Source of the DNA: Flavobacterium soli DSM 19725
GTDB lineage: Bacteria; Bacteroidota; Bacteroidia; Flavobacteriales; Flavobacteriaceae
Assembly (NCBI RefSeq): GCF_000422705.1
Contig: NZ_AUGO01000009.1
Span: forward strand, 62,001-126,000
DNA length: 64,000 bases
Direction of reading: 5' to 3'
Shown: one piece after another, positions 36,207 through 46,003 of the stretch
Layout of the letters: every line of letters starts with the position of its first letter
How positions within the stretch are numbered: the stretch's first letter is position 1
Program-made: the position numbers and the translations under genes
The notes under the pieces: generated by a model
What the model was told of the DNA's origin: nothing
Seen by the model: the letters and a program-made list of their open reading frames with translations, nothing else
Databases searched by the model: none

Positions 36207-38612
36207 ATGACAAACCCACAAACCCAGAAAGAAATTTCGTTTGAAGATTTTAAAACCGAAGTTTTAAACGACTATAAAATTGCCATAACCAGTAGAGAAT
36301 GTAGTCTTCTTGGGAGACGTGAAGTATTAACCGGAAAGGCCAAATTTGGTATTTTCGGTGACGGGAAAGAAGTGCCACAACTCGCTATGGCAAAGGCTTT
36401 CAAGAACGGCGATTTTCGTTCGGGATATTACAGGGATCAGACTTTTATGATGGCGATTGGCGAGATGAATATTCAACAATTCTTCGCCGGATTATACGGT
36501 CATACCGATATTGAACATGATCCAATGTCGGCTGGACGCCAAATGGGTGGTCATTTTGCAACCCATAGTTTGAACGAAGATGGTTCATGGAAAAACCTGA
36601 CGTTGCAAAAAAATTCAAGTGCCGATATTTCGCCAACGGCTGGACAAATGCCACGTTTGTTAGGCTTGGCTCAAGCTTCAAAAATCTACAGAAACGTTAC
36701 GGGAATTCATAATAAAACAAATTTTTCGATCAACGGAAATGAAATCGCCTGGGGAACAATTGGTAACGCCAGTACTTCCGAAGGATTATTTTTTGAAACC
36801 ATCAATGCTGCTGGAGTTTTGCAAGTTCCGATGGTAATGAGTGTTTGGGATGATGAATATGGAATTTCAGTTCACGCGAGACATCAGACTACAAAGGAAA
36901 ACATCTCTGAAATCTTGAAAGGTTTTCAACGTGACGAGAACGGAAATGGTTATGAAATCATTCGTGTGAAAGGTTGGGATTATCCTGCCTTGGTTGATGC
37001 TTATCAAAAAGCTGCTCAAATTGCAAGAGAAGAACACGTTCCAGTTTTGATTCACGTGAATGAATTGACACAACCCCAAGGACACTCTACTTCTGGTTCT
37101 CACGAGCGTTATAAAAATGCAGAACGATTGGCTTGGGAAAGCGATTTTGATTGTGTTCGTCAGATGAAATTATGGATGATTGCTTTGAATATTGCATCTC
37201 CAGAAGAATTGGACGAAATGGAAAATGCCAGCAAGAAAGAAGTGCTAGATGGTAAAAAAGCAGCCTGGGAAGCTTTTGTTTCTCCAACAAAAAATGAACA
37301 AAAAGAATTGATTGCCTTATTGGATAAAATTGCTGAAACTAGCGACAAAAAGGATTTCATCAACAAACATACTACCGAATTAAAAGGTATAAAAGAGCCC
37401 ATTAGAAAAGAAATTTTGATTACAGCTCGTAAAGTTTTACGTCGTATTGTAAACGAAAGCTCAAGAAAAGAATTGGCTGATTGGATCGTAAATTATACCG
37501 AAAAAATTCAACCAAAATTCAGTTCGCATTTGTTTTCTCAATCGGAAGAAAATGTTTTTTCTGTGAAAGAAGTGTTGCCAACTTATGACGAATCTGCCGA
37601 AGATGCCGATGCCCGTTTGATTTTACGTGACAACTTTGATGCTATTTTCAATAAATATCCAGAGTCATTGATTTTTGGTGAAGATGCCGGAAATATTGGT
37701 GATGTAAACCAAGGTCTCGAAGGAATGCAGGAAAAATACGGAGAACTTCGTGTTGCCGATGCAGGAATTCGTGAAGCGACCATTTTAGGTCAAGGAATCG
37801 GGATGGCAATGAGAGGTTTACGACCGATTGCCGAAATTCAATATTTGGATTATTTGCTTTATGCGATTCAAATTATGAGTGATGATTTGGCTACTTTGCA
37901 ATACAGAACACGCGGAAAACAAAAGGCTCCGCTAATCATCAGAACCCGTGGACACCGTCTGGAAGGTATCTGGCATTCAGGTTCTCCGATGGGAATGATC
38001 ATCAATGCGATTCGTGGAATTCATGTTTTGGTTCCTAGAAATATGACAAAAGCCGCTGGTTTTTATAATACTTTATTAGAAACGGATGAACCAGCTTTGG
38101 TGGTAGAATGTTTAAACGGTTATCGTTTGAAGGAAAAAATGCCAACCAATCTGGGAGAATTTAAAACACCAATAGGAGTTGTAGAAACAATAAAAGAAGG
38201 AACAGACATCACAATTGTTTCTTATGGTTCAACCTTACGTTTGATTGAACAAGCTGCAAAAGAATTGCAAGAAGTTGGAATCAATGCCGAAATTATTGAC
38301 GTTCAATCGCTATTGCCGTTTGATATCAACCATGATATCGTGAAAAGTGTAGCCAAAACAAACCGTTTGCTAGTGATTGATGAAGATGTTCCAGGAGGAG
38401 CTTCTGCTTATATCTTGCAACAAATTGTGGACGTTCAAAACGCTTATAAATATTTAGACAGTAAACCTGAAACATTGGCTGCAAAAGCCCATCGTCCTGC
38501 TTATGGAACAGATGGCGATTATTTCTCTAAGCCTTCGGCCGAAGATATTTTCGAAAAAGTATATGCCATTATAAGTGAGGCAAAACCAGATAAATATCCG
38601 AGTTTATATTAA
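36207..38612 (+). CDS. Fused E1 alpha/beta subunit of a 2-oxoacid (branched-chain type) dehydrogenase
   Basis: An 801-aa thiamine-diphosphate enzyme in which the usually separate E1 alpha and beta chains are joined. The N-terminal half has YYRDQTFMMAIGEM, GGHFATHS and the ThDP/Mg motif near NEIAWGTIGNASTSEG. A helical linker (about 375-455) joins it to the beta half from about 470, with IFGEDAGNIGDVNQGLEGMQ, DAGIREATILGQGIGMA, IQYLDYLLYAIQ and IVSYGSTLRLIEQAA. It decarboxylates a 2-oxoacid and acylates E2. Sequence type suggests branched-chain 2-oxoacids. No E2 or E3 gene lies nearby. Confidence 0.9.
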   Translation: MTNPQTQKEISFEDFKTEVLNDYKIAITSRECSLLGRREVLTGKAKFGIFGDGKEVPQLAMAKAFKNGDFRSGYYRDQTFMMAIGEMNIQQFFAGLYGHTDIEHDPMSAGRQMGGHFATHSLNEDGSWKNLTLQKNSSADISPTAGQMPRLLGLAQASKIYRNVTGIHNKTNFSINGNEIAWGTIGNASTSEGLFFETINAAGVLQVPMVMSVWDDEYGISVHARHQTTKENISEILKGFQRDENGNGYEIIRVKGWDYPALVDAYQKAAQIAREEHVPVLIHVNELTQPQGHSTSGSHERYKNAERLAWESDFDCVRQMKLWMIALNIASPEELDEMENASKKEVLDGKKAAWEAFVSPTKNEQKELIALLDKIAETSDKKDFINKHTTELKGIKEPIRKEILITARKVLRRIVNESSRKELADWIVNYTEKIQPKFSSHLFSQSEENVFSVKEVLPTYDESAEDADARLILRDNFDAIFNKYPESLIFGEDAGNIGDVNQGLEGMQEKYGELRVADAGIREATILGQGIGMAMRGLRPIAEIQYLDYLLYAIQIMSDDLATLQYRTRGKQKAPLIIRTRGHRLEGIWHSGSPMGMIINAIRGIHVLVPRNMTKAAGFYNTLLETDEPALVVECLNGYRLKEKMPTNLGEFKTPIGVVETIKEGTDITIVSYGSTLRLIEQAAKELQEVGINAEIIDVQSLLPFDINHDIVKSVAKTNRLLVIDEDVPGGASAYILQQIVDVQNAYKYLDSKPETLAAKAHRPAYGTDGDYFSKPSAEDIFEKVYAIISEAKPDKYPSLY

Positions 38613-38622
38613 TAGAATAGTG

Positions 38623-38658
38623 AAATCCCAATCTTTAAACGGTTGGGATTTTTTTTTC
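38623..38658 (+). terminator. Terminator of the fused E1 gene
   Basis: AAATCCCAA and TTGGGATTT pair around an 11-base loop, followed by a T run, 11 bases after the stop. Confidence 0.88.
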
Positions 38659-38746
38659 TGAAAATCATAAGAGCTACGAAAGCGTAAACTATACAATAAA
38701 AAACGTATATTTAGAGTTCAATTTGTATTAATCAAAACCAAAATAT

Positions 38747-39019
38747 ATGAAAAAAGTACTGTTCGTTTTAGGAATGATGTCTATCATGACTATTATATCT
38801 TGTAAAAAAGATACTCCTGTAGCTCCACCACCTCCACCAGAACCTATAGCAGCTCCTGCTCCACCACCCGTTCCTGCAGCACCTGAAGTTGAGGAAGAAG
38901 AAGATGGAACATCTGTTTCAATAGATAAAGATGGTCTTGATGTTTCAAGCAAGGATGGTGACAAAAAAACAACCGTTAAAGTTTCGGGTGAAGATTCTAA
39001 AATCGAAATCAAAAAGTAA
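38747..39019 (+). CDS. Small Pro-rich lipoprotein
   Basis: A 90-aa protein with a lipobox (MTIISCKKD, Cys19), a Pro/Ala-rich stretch (residues 25-45, PPPPPEPIAAPAPPPVP), an acidic EEEED block and a repetitive Asp/Lys/Ser C-terminus. The Pro-rich part probably spans or contacts peptidoglycan. The opposite strand also has an open frame over the same bases, but the lipobox on this strand is decisive. A terminator follows. Function unknown. Confidence 0.78.
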   Translation: MKKVLFVLGMMSIMTIISCKKDTPVAPPPPPEPIAAPAPPPVPAAPEVEEEEDGTSVSIDKDGLDVSSKDGDKKTTVKVSGEDSKIEIKK

Positions 39020-39042
39020 TTAGTTTCTTAATGAAACGTTAT

Positions 39043-39078
39043 AATGCCAACATAAATTTTTTATGTTGGCATTTTTTA
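39043..39078 (+). terminator. Terminator after the Pro-rich lipoprotein gene
   Basis: AATGCCAACATAA and TTATGTTGGCATT pair around a short T-rich loop and are followed by TTTTT. Confidence 0.9.
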
Positions 39079-39114
39079 TTTTAAATTTAAACTGAAAAAT
39101 AAATCCAAACCAAA

Positions 39115-39792
39115 ATGACCCCATTAGAAACTATTTTAAAAGCTCAAAAAAATAGCAAAGTAATTGATGCTTCAATTCCCTATCAACTTTATCAACCATT
39201 GGATTTATCGATTTCAAACACTGATTTATTGGTTTTGAAAAATGCAGACGAATACGAAGAATACATCAATACTTATTTGAAACAAAAGAATGCAAAAGTA
39301 GCTTTTGGCGGTTATAAGGAATTTCGAAATCTCTATAAAAGAAGTTCCATCTTTAATGAACTGGATTTGGAAGAACGAAATATCCATATCGGAATGGATC
39401 TATGGATCAAGGAAGGAACTCCTGTTTTGGCACCACTTGACGGAACCGTCCACAGTTTTGATTATAATGTAGGTCTTGGAAATTATGGTCCCACTATCAT
39501 CTTGAAGCATGAGATTGACGATATAAATTTTCATACTTTATATGGCCATTTATCGATTGAAAGCATAGAAACTCTCAAAATTGGAACCGAATTTAAATCT
39601 GGAGAACCAATTGGAACCCTAGGAGATGCATCTGTAAACGGAGATTATGCTCCACATTTGCACTTTCAAATCATTGAAGATATGGGAGATTACTTTGGAG
39701 ATTATCCCGGAGTTTCGAGCCAAAATGATTTGGATAGTTACCTTCAAAATTGTCCCGACCCTAATCTACTTTTAAAAATAAATGAACTATGA
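39115..39792 (+). CDS. M23 family peptidoglycan DD-metallopeptidase
   Basis: A 225-aa LytM/M23 protein. The zinc ligands are H91 and D95 (HIGMD) and H183 in APHLHFQI; H145 in LYGHLS and H181 are the other catalytic histidines. No signal peptide or coiled coil is visible, which is unusual for a cell-wall hydrolase, so localisation is unclear. The next gene starts inside its stop codon (ATGA overlap), so the pair is translationally coupled. Confidence 0.9.
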   Translation: MTPLETILKAQKNSKVIDASIPYQLYQPLDLSISNTDLLVLKNADEYEEYINTYLKQKNAKVAFGGYKEFRNLYKRSSIFNELDLEERNIHIGMDLWIKEGTPVLAPLDGTVHSFDYNVGLGNYGPTIILKHEIDDINFHTLYGHLSIESIETLKIGTEFKSGEPIGTLGDASVNGDYAPHLHFQIIEDMGDYFGDYPGVSSQNDLDSYLQNCPDPNLLLKINEL

Positions 39793-40253
39793 GAAAAGCA
39801 ATCTTACTTTTAATCCTGTTTACTTTTGCATTAAACGCTTGTAAATCAAAAAGCAAAGTAGCCGAAAAACCTACAATTGCCGTTGTAGATGCCAACACGG
39901 TTGATAAAACTAAAAAAAGTAAAGCTTATGAATTAGGAAAACGTGTTTTGATGACATGTAATACCTCTAAATTCAAGCCTTTCAGTAAAAGTGAAGCAAC
40001 GGAGTCGGTTATCAAAAACACCACATTGGAACGATTGACTGCCACTTGCAGAAAATTCAGAATAAAATATGGCGAATTCAAGGACATCAAGTTAGCTCAA
40101 GTAATTCATAATACACTAGACGATAGCTATATTTTTCGCTATAAAGCAGAATATCAAAGGGATTTCGTTACCAAAGAATTGAGAGTGACCATCAATAATG
40201 AAAACAAAGTTTCTGCCATAAAATCAACCGATTGGACAGACGAATTCAAATAA
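39789..40253 (+). CDS. Hypothetical lipoprotein coupled to the M23 peptidase gene
   Basis: A 154-aa protein with a lipobox (FTFALNACKSK, Cys18). The C-terminal part has three Cys and a beta/helix pattern without a motif I know. Its ATG overlaps the M23 gene stop, and a third secreted-protein gene follows after 9 bases, so the three look like one operon. Confidence 0.75.
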   Translation: MRKAILLLILFTFALNACKSKSKVAEKPTIAVVDANTVDKTKKSKAYELGKRVLMTCNTSKFKPFSKSEATESVIKNTTLERLTATCRKFRIKYGEFKDIKLAQVIHNTLDDSYIFRYKAEYQRDFVTKELRVTINNENKVSAIKSTDWTDEFK

Positions 40254-40262
40254 AAAACAAAA

Positions 40263-40802
40263 ATGCATAGATCTTCATTTGTACAAACCCTTCTGATTTT
40301 ATTTTTAACGATTCCCTTTTTGGCTATAGCCCAAGAAAAAATGATTACAAAAGACGGGAAGGAATATCCTGCAACAAGCAATTGGGAATTTTTATGTCCG
40401 TCTTATACCTATTCCGGAATTTTAAATGCCCAAATTGCTAAAACCGAAAAAGGCGGAATACTAAAAATAGGCATCAATGTTTCCGATGAAAATTTCTATA
40501 TTGGTGACAATGTTTACCTTACTTTGGAAGATGGTTCGTATATTATTTGCACCGATAAAGGCATTCGCGAAATGAAAGAAAAGCAAACCATTGCCTATTA
40601 TTTCTTAACTGCAAGTGAAATGAACAAACTGAAAATAATTCAAATTTCGAATATCCGTTTTCAAATTAAGGGAAATCAGGATTTATACAGCAGCAAAACC
40701 GGACATTTTACAGCAATCAATAAAAAATCTACAATTGAGGTTTTGGGGATTGCCGAAGATTTGAAAACCTATAATACGAAAGCAGCCCTAAACTCACTTT
40801 AA
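40263..40802 (+). CDS. Hypothetical secreted protein
   Basis: A 179-aa protein with a signal peptide (cleavage near FLAIA-Q). The mature part is beta-rich (GGILKIGINVSDENFYIGDN, LTLEDGSYIICTDKG) and unassigned. It lies between the lipoprotein and NTF2-like genes, with gaps of 9 bases on each side. Confidence 0.75.
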   Translation: MHRSSFVQTLLILFLTIPFLAIAQEKMITKDGKEYPATSNWEFLCPSYTYSGILNAQIAKTEKGGILKIGINVSDENFYIGDNVYLTLEDGSYIICTDKGIREMKEKQTIAYYFLTASEMNKLKIIQISNIRFQIKGNQDLYSSKTGHFTAINKKSTIEVLGIAEDLKTYNTKAALNSL

Positions 40803-40811
40803 ATTCAAATT

Positions 40812-41285
40812 ATGAACACAACCCAACACCTGATTGAAGAGTTTTATGCCGGATTTGCAGAAGGAAACGCAAAGACGATGGCAAGTTGTTATCACAAAGA
40901 AATTCAATTTCAAGATCCGGCTTTTGGGAAATTAGAAGGACCGGACGTAATTGACATGTGGGAAATGCTGATCGAAAAAGGCAAAGGTGCTATCAAAATC
41001 GAATTCTCGGATGTGGAAGCTAATGAACTTTCGGGTACTGCGAAATGGGTGGCAACTTATACCTTTAGCAAAACTAATCGGAAAGTTGTCAATGTGATTC
41101 GGGCTTCCTTTGTTTTTAAGGATGGCCTAATCATCAAGCATACGGATGATTTTGATATATGGAAATGGTCGAAACAGGCTTTAGGGTTGCCGGGTTACCT
41201 TCTGGGTTGGACAGGTTTTATGCAACGAAAAATTCAGGAAAATGCATTGCAATCGCTTCGATACTATCAATCGAAGAAGAAGTAA
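40812..41285 (+). CDS. NTF2-like (SnoaL-type) family protein
   Basis: A 157-aa alpha+beta cone protein. It opens LIEEFYAGFAEGNAKTMASC, then YHKEIQFQDPAFGKLEGPDV, FSKTNRKVVNVIRASFVFKD and a final helix. This is the SnoaL/NTF2-like pattern that binds small hydrophobic ligands or acts as an isomerase/hydrolase. The real substrate is unknown. Last gene of the run from 39115. Confidence 0.87.
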   Translation: MNTTQHLIEEFYAGFAEGNAKTMASCYHKEIQFQDPAFGKLEGPDVIDMWEMLIEKGKGAIKIEFSDVEANELSGTAKWVATYTFSKTNRKVVNVIRASFVFKDGLIIKHTDDFDIWKWSKQALGLPGYLLGWTGFMQRKIQENALQSLRYYQSKKK

Positions 41286-41352
41286 CTTGTTTTAATTAAC
41301 AATTCTTTATCGTGATTTGGTTCGCAATTTCTTATTTTTAGGGAACACTAAA

Positions 41353-43626
41353 ATGCTTCCCAAAATGAACAATTCAAACTTTACTATCTTTCTTCCCTAT
41401 TTATATTTGGCTTGGGCCGATGACATCCTGACCAAGAAAGAATTCGATACCTTACATCTTTTCATATCTTCCAGAAATTGGCTTAAAGCCGAAGATAAAA
41501 ATTTTCTTTTGTCCAAGATCAATCTCGCTTCGCCTCCATCACGTTCGGAATTATCAGAATGGAAAAAAATAATCGAAAGGCAAATTGCATCTTCTCCTAA
41601 AACCATCATCCTTTTTGATTTGGTTGTTGCTTTATCAAATGAAGATGCTGAAGTTATTTCCTTCAAGCCTCAATTTGAAGAATTGGAAAACAATCTTGGA
41701 ATTTTGAGTGAAGAGGTCATTAATACTTTTAAAGAAAGTCACACTACCATTACTTCTGAATATGGAAATGTGGTTGAATTTAATGTTGCCACACTGACTT
41801 CAATTCTTGATGGAGAACAGGCCCCCATTATTAATAAGGTGAAAGAAGTTATTTCGAGACCTGAATTTGAGTATGAAACTTCGACGGATATTTTTGTTTA
41901 CAGAGAAAAAGTTTTAGAATGGTGCAAGATATTGGCAAAAGAAAACCTTGGCAATATGGCGTATCCTGAAAGATATGGAGGAGGCGAAAACATTGCCGAT
42001 TATTTTGCGATAATGGAAACGTTGAGTTACCACGATTTGAGCTTGGTGATTAAATTTGGCGTTCAATTTGGACTTTGGGGCATGAGCATCCAATCATTGG
42101 GAACGGAAAAACATTACGAAAAATACCTGAAGGACATCGGGACACTTGATCTTCCTGGTTGTTTTGCCATGACGGAAACCCACCATGGCTCTAATGTAAA
42201 AGGGATTGAAACGACAGCCACTTACAACCATTCAGCTAAAACTTTCACGATTCATACACCACACGAAAAAGCCCAAAAAGAATATATTGGGAACGCGGCC
42301 AATCATGGAAGGATGGCAACGGTTTTTGCAAAGCTTATAATCGACGGTCATGATTATGGCGTGAATGCTTTTATTGTTCCGCTACGAGAAGAAAATTTAA
42401 ATATTCTGGAAGGCATAACTATAAAAGATTGCGACTTAAAAATGGGTCTGAATGGTGTTGATAATGGTATCATTCAGTTTCATAATGTGGTGATTCCGAA
42501 AGAAAACATGCTGGATCGTTTTGCTCAAATCAATGAAAAGGGAGAATTTGAGAGTCCGATTCCGAGTGACAATAGACGTTTTTTCACGATGTTGGGTACA
42601 TTGGTTGGAGGCCGAATTGGGATTCCAAGATCGGCTTTGGCAGCTGCAAAATCAGGATTGACAATTGCGATAAAATACAGCGATACAAGAAGGCAATTTG
42701 GTCCAGAAGGCGGTTCGGAAGTTCCGATTTTGAATTACCGAATGCATCAACGACGGTTGTTTCCTTATTTGGCGAAAGCCTATGCCATTCACTTCGGATT
42801 GCAATATGTAACCCAAAGATTCATCGGCAAGAAAGAGGAAGAAATGCAGGAAATTGAAGCCCTTGCAGCAGGAATGAAGGCCTACTCTACTTGGAATACC
42901 AGAGATACCTTGCAGGAATGCCGTGAAGCTTGTGGTGGAAAAGGGTATTTATCGGAAAACAGAATTGATGCCTTGAAAAACGATACCGAAATTTATACCA
43001 CATTTGAAGGTGACAATACTGTTTTGATGCAATTGGTGGCCAAAAACCGACTATCGGAATTCAGGAAAGAATTTGGTGAAATGAATGCTTTTGGAATTAT
43101 CAATTATGTGTATGATCAAGCGAAAACCGTGATTTCTCAGAAGAATCCGTTTGCCACCCGGAATACAGATGAGGCTCATTTGCTTGACAAGGAATTTCAT
43201 CTCAATGCGTTTCAATACCGTGAAAAACAAATTTTAAATTCGGCTGCAAAGCGTTTGAAAAAATTGATTGACGAGGGTTTGGATTCGTATGATGCTTTCA
43301 ACGTAGTGCAGCATCAGATGATTGAAGTGGCACAGGCTTATTTGGAAAGAGTGACTTTAGAGCAGTTTTATACTGAAATTGAAAGCATAAAAGATGAAAA
43401 TTGCAAGACAATATTAACCGAGCTTTGTCAACTCTATGCACTTTCGCAAATCGAAAAAAATAAAGGTTGGTTTCTCGAAGATGGCTACATGGAAGGTGTG
43501 AAAACAAAAGCCATCCGAAAAATGGTAAATCAATTGTGTTGGGAAATTCGTCCGAATGCTGTAGCTCTGGTTGAGGCTTTTGACATTCCGGAAAGTTGCT
43601 TGGCAGCTCCAATTATCAATCCATAA
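41353..43626 (+). CDS. Acyl-CoA oxidase-like acyl-CoA dehydrogenase with N-terminal extension
   Basis: About 757 aa, nearly twice the 380 of ordinary acyl-CoA dehydrogenases. An N-terminal helical domain (about 1-110, possibly TerB-like) precedes the flavoenzyme core. The core shows CFAMTETHHGSNVKGIET, PHEKAQKEYIGNAANHGRMA, MGLNGVDNGIIQFHNVVIP, and CREACGGKGYLSENRID followed by TTFEGDNTVLMQLVAKN. These match the peroxisomal acyl-CoA oxidase pattern, so it may use O2 rather than an electron-transfer flavoprotein. ATGs occur at 41353 and 41365. Confidence 0.88.
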   Translation: MLPKMNNSNFTIFLPYLYLAWADDILTKKEFDTLHLFISSRNWLKAEDKNFLLSKINLASPPSRSELSEWKKIIERQIASSPKTIILFDLVVALSNEDAEVISFKPQFEELENNLGILSEEVINTFKESHTTITSEYGNVVEFNVATLTSILDGEQAPIINKVKEVISRPEFEYETSTDIFVYREKVLEWCKILAKENLGNMAYPERYGGGENIADYFAIMETLSYHDLSLVIKFGVQFGLWGMSIQSLGTEKHYEKYLKDIGTLDLPGCFAMTETHHGSNVKGIETTATYNHSAKTFTIHTPHEKAQKEYIGNAANHGRMATVFAKLIIDGHDYGVNAFIVPLREENLNILEGITIKDCDLKMGLNGVDNGIIQFHNVVIPKENMLDRFAQINEKGEFESPIPSDNRRFFTMLGTLVGGRIGIPRSALAAAKSGLTIAIKYSDTRRQFGPEGGSEVPILNYRMHQRRLFPYLAKAYAIHFGLQYVTQRFIGKKEEEMQEIEALAAGMKAYSTWNTRDTLQECREACGGKGYLSENRIDALKNDTEIYTTFEGDNTVLMQLVAKNRLSEFRKEFGEMNAFGIINYVYDQAKTVISQKNPFATRNTDEAHLLDKEFHLNAFQYREKQILNSAAKRLKKLIDEGLDSYDAFNVVQHQMIEVAQAYLERVTLEQFYTEIESIKDENCKTILTELCQLYALSQIEKNKGWFLEDGYMEGVKTKAIRKMVNQLCWEIRPNAVALVEAFDIPESCLAAPIINP

Positions 43627-43654
43627 TTGGTGGATTTTAATGGTAAACTTAACA

Positions 43655-43683
43655 TTGACAAATGTTAACAATTTGTATCTTTG
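43655..43683 (+). promoter_or_regulatory. Promoter of pepT
   Basis: TTGACA (43655) and TATCTTTG (43676-43683) leave 18 bases between TTG and the -7 box, a near-ideal Bacteroidetes -33/-7 promoter, 43 bases before the ATG. Confidence 0.7.
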
Positions 43684-43725
43684 TGCTCATTAAAATTTAA
43701 ATTTCTAATACATCAAAAATAGATT

Positions 43726-45060
43726 ATGCAACACATTATTGATCGTTTTTTCAGCTATGTTACCATTGATACCGAATCGGATCCGAATTCTGACACTACT
43801 CCAAGTACAAAAAAGCAATTGGTTTTGGCCAATTTATTGGTTAAAGAGCTAAAAGCCATCGGCTTGACCGAAGTAACCAAGGATAAAAATGGTTATGTAA
43901 TGGGAACACTTGCAAGTAATGTTGAGCATGAAGTTCCGACGATTGGATTTGTCGCACACTATGATACTACTCCAGATTTTACAGGTTTTAATGTAAAACC
44001 TCAAATCGTAGAAAACTATGATGGTGGCGATATTGTTTTGAATGCAGAACAAAATATCGTTTTATCTCCAAATTATTTCAAAGATTTATTGCAATATAAA
44101 GGACAAACCATTATTACAACCGATGGAACGACTTTGCTTGGTGCAGATGATAAAGCTGGATTGACAGAGATTGTTACGGCAATGGAATACTTGGTTCAGA
44201 ATCCGCAAATCAAACATGGTAAAATCAGAGTTGGTTTTACTCCAGATGAAGAAATTGGTCGTGGAGCTGATTTATTTGATGTAAAGAAATTCGGTGCTCA
44301 ATGGGCTTACACAATGGATGGAAGTCAGATTGGGGAATTGGAATATGAAAACTTTAATGCTGCTGGAGCGAAAATCACCTTTAAAGGAAAAAGTGTTCAT
44401 CCTGGCTATGCAAAAGGAAAAATGATCAACTCTATGTTGATTGCCAATGATTTCATCAATGAATTGCCAAAAGGAGAAACTCCAGAAGAAACAAGAGGTT
44501 ACGAAGGTTTTTTTCACGTTCATCATTTGAATGGAAGTATTGAGGAAACAGTTCTACAGTTGATCATCCGTGATCACGATGCTAAAAAGTTCTTGAAACG
44601 TAAAGAATTAATTCACAATATCACTAAGAAATTCAATAAGAAATTTGCAAAACAATTTGGTGAAGATATTGTAATTACGGAAGTAAAAGACCAGTATTAC
44701 AACATGAAAGAAATGGTGGAACCAGTAAAATATATTGTTGATTTGGCTGAAAAAGCAATGAAACAATTAGACATCAAACCTTTGATCAAGCCTATTCGTG
44801 GTGGAACTGACGGTTGCAGATTGTCTTATATGGGATTACCTTGTCCGAATATTTTCGCTGGTGGACATAATTTCCACGGAAAATATGAATACGTTCCTGT
44901 TGAAAGCATGCAAAAAGCAATTGATGTGATTGTGAAAATTGCTGAACTTACTGCTACAACAGATTTTACTACTATTGAAAGTGGAATAGAGAAAAAGTCA
45001 AAAAAAGATTCTAAAAATAAATCAGACAAAAAATCAAAATCTAAGAAAAAGAAAAAATAG
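43726..45060 (+). CDS. pepT: Peptidase T (tripeptide aminopeptidase) with Lys-rich tail
   Basis: PepT removes N-terminal residues from tripeptides. The M20 metal ligands are visible: H78 and D80 (VAHYDTTP), D141 ([10 protein letters not shown]), catalytic E175 and ligand E176 (TPDEEIGRG), a later D in [11 protein letters not shown], and the C-terminal His in [15 protein letters not shown]. The core ends near residue 420, the usual PepT length. The last 22 residues are an added Lys/Ser tail ([16 protein letters not shown]...). The next gene starts 2 bases after the stop. Confidence 0.95.
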   Translation: MQHIIDRFFSYVTIDTESDPNSDTTPSTKKQLVLANLLVKELKAIGLTEVTKDKNGYVMGTLASNVEHEVPTIGFVAHYDTTPDFTGFNVKPQIVENYDGGDIVLNAEQNIVLSPNYFKDLLQYKGQTIITTDGTTLLGADDKAGLTEIVTAMEYLVQNPQIKHGKIRVGFTPDEEIGRGADLFDVKKFGAQWAYTMDGSQIGELEYENFNAAGAKITFKGKSVHPGYAKGKMINSMLIANDFINELPKGETPEETRGYEGFFHVHHLNGSIEETVLQLIIRDHDAKKFLKRKELIHNITKKFNKKFAKQFGEDIVITEVKDQYYNMKEMVEPVKYIVDLAEKAMKQLDIKPLIKPIRGGTDGCRLSYMGLPCPNIFAGGHNFHGKYEYVPVESMQKAIDVIVKIAELTATTDFTTIESGIEKKSKKDSKNKSDKKSKSKKKKK

Positions 45061-45062
45061 TT

Positions 45063-45644
45063 TTGGATTCTGATAAAAAACATACTTGGGATAAAGTTAA
45101 TGATTGGGCTGAGGAATTAGATCTTCTTCAGTCCATTATTGCTAAAACCGAGGTTGTAGAAACTATAAAATGGGGCGGATTGACCTATACTGTAAACGGA
45201 AAAAATGTTTTAGGAATTGGTGGCTTCAAGAACTTTTTTACAATTTGGTTTTACCAAGGAGTTTTTTTAGAAGATAAAAACAAAGTTCTGGTAAATGCCA
45301 ATGAAGGTGTCACGAAAGCCTTGAGACAATGGCGTTTTTTTTCCAAAGAAGACATTAATGAAAGTTTGATTTTATTGTATATCAAAGAAGCTATTGCAAA
45401 TTCTAAAGCTGGTAAAGAGATAAAGCCTGAAAAGAAAAAGGCAATTGTTTCTGAACTTTTTAATAAGGAACTAGATGCTGACAAACTTCTGGCTGAAGCT
45501 TTTGCTACATTTTCTGTTGCAAAGCAAAATGAATTTTTAGAGCATATTGAAAGTGCAAAACAAGAGAAAACTAAACTATCCCGAATTGAAAAAATAAAAC
45601 CTCTCATTTTCCAAAAGATAGGTTTGAACGATAAATACAAATAA
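45063..45644 (+). CDS. DUF1801/YdeI-like protein
   Basis: A 193-aa protein starting at a TTG just after pepT. Residues 1-110 match DUF1801-type proteins (VETIKWGGLTYTVNGKNVLG, GGFKNFFTIWFYQGVFLEDK), and the C-terminal part carries the YdeI/OmpD-associated pattern (FATFSVAKQNEFLEHIESAK). It may be co-transcribed with pepT. Function unknown. Confidence 0.8.
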   Translation: MDSDKKHTWDKVNDWAEELDLLQSIIAKTEVVETIKWGGLTYTVNGKNVLGIGGFKNFFTIWFYQGVFLEDKNKVLVNANEGVTKALRQWRFFSKEDINESLILLYIKEAIANSKAGKEIKPEKKKAIVSELFNKELDADKLLAEAFATFSVAKQNEFLEHIESAKQEKTKLSRIEKIKPLIFQKIGLNDKYK

Positions 45645-45670
45645 AAAACGCTCCATTATGGAGCGTTTTT
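45643..45670. terminator. Bidirectional terminator
   Basis: AAAAACGCTCC and GGAGCGTTTTT pair around ATTAT between the convergent DUF1801-like gene and yajC. Confidence 0.9.
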
Positions 45671-45689
45671 ACTTTATAAAAAAATAAAA

Positions 45690-45977
45690 TTATTTCTTGA
45701 TAACTGGTGAAGCATTCAATTTTGCACTCATTTCCATAGAAATAGCCGAACGCTCCATTTTCAATTTTCCAGACATCGTTTCGATTACGATAGTTGTATC
45801 GGCCAATTCTGCAATTTTTCCGTGAATACCACTTTTAGTAATAATCTTGTCCCCGACTTTAAGGCTTGATTCAAACTCTCTTTCTTTTTTTGCTCTTTGT
45901 TGTTGTGGTCTGATCATTAAAAAGTAAAAAACCGCAATCATTGCCACGTAAGGCAAAAAAGTCATATAATTTTCCAT
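45690..45977 (-). CDS. yajC: Preprotein translocase subunit YajC
   Basis: A 95-aa protein with one N-terminal membrane helix (MENYMTFLPYVAMIAVFYFL), the conserved MIRPQQQRAKKE, then VGDKIITKSGIHGKIAELAD. YajC binds SecDF at the Sec translocon. It is the last gene of the nusB-DUF1573-yajC run. Confidence 0.96.
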   Translation of the reverse strand: MENYMTFLPYVAMIAVFYFLMIRPQQQRAKKEREFESSLKVGDKIITKSGIHGKIAELADTTIVIETMSGKLKMERSAISMEMSAKLNASPVIKK

Positions 45978-46003
45978 TGTTGTATTTCTTATTTGTTTAT
46001 GTT

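Noticed and set aside
38728-39012. Antisense frame opposite the Pro-rich lipoprotein gene
   Set aside because: It is a Ser/Gly-rich mirror of the Pro/Ala repeat; the plus strand has a lipoprotein signal and a downstream terminator.
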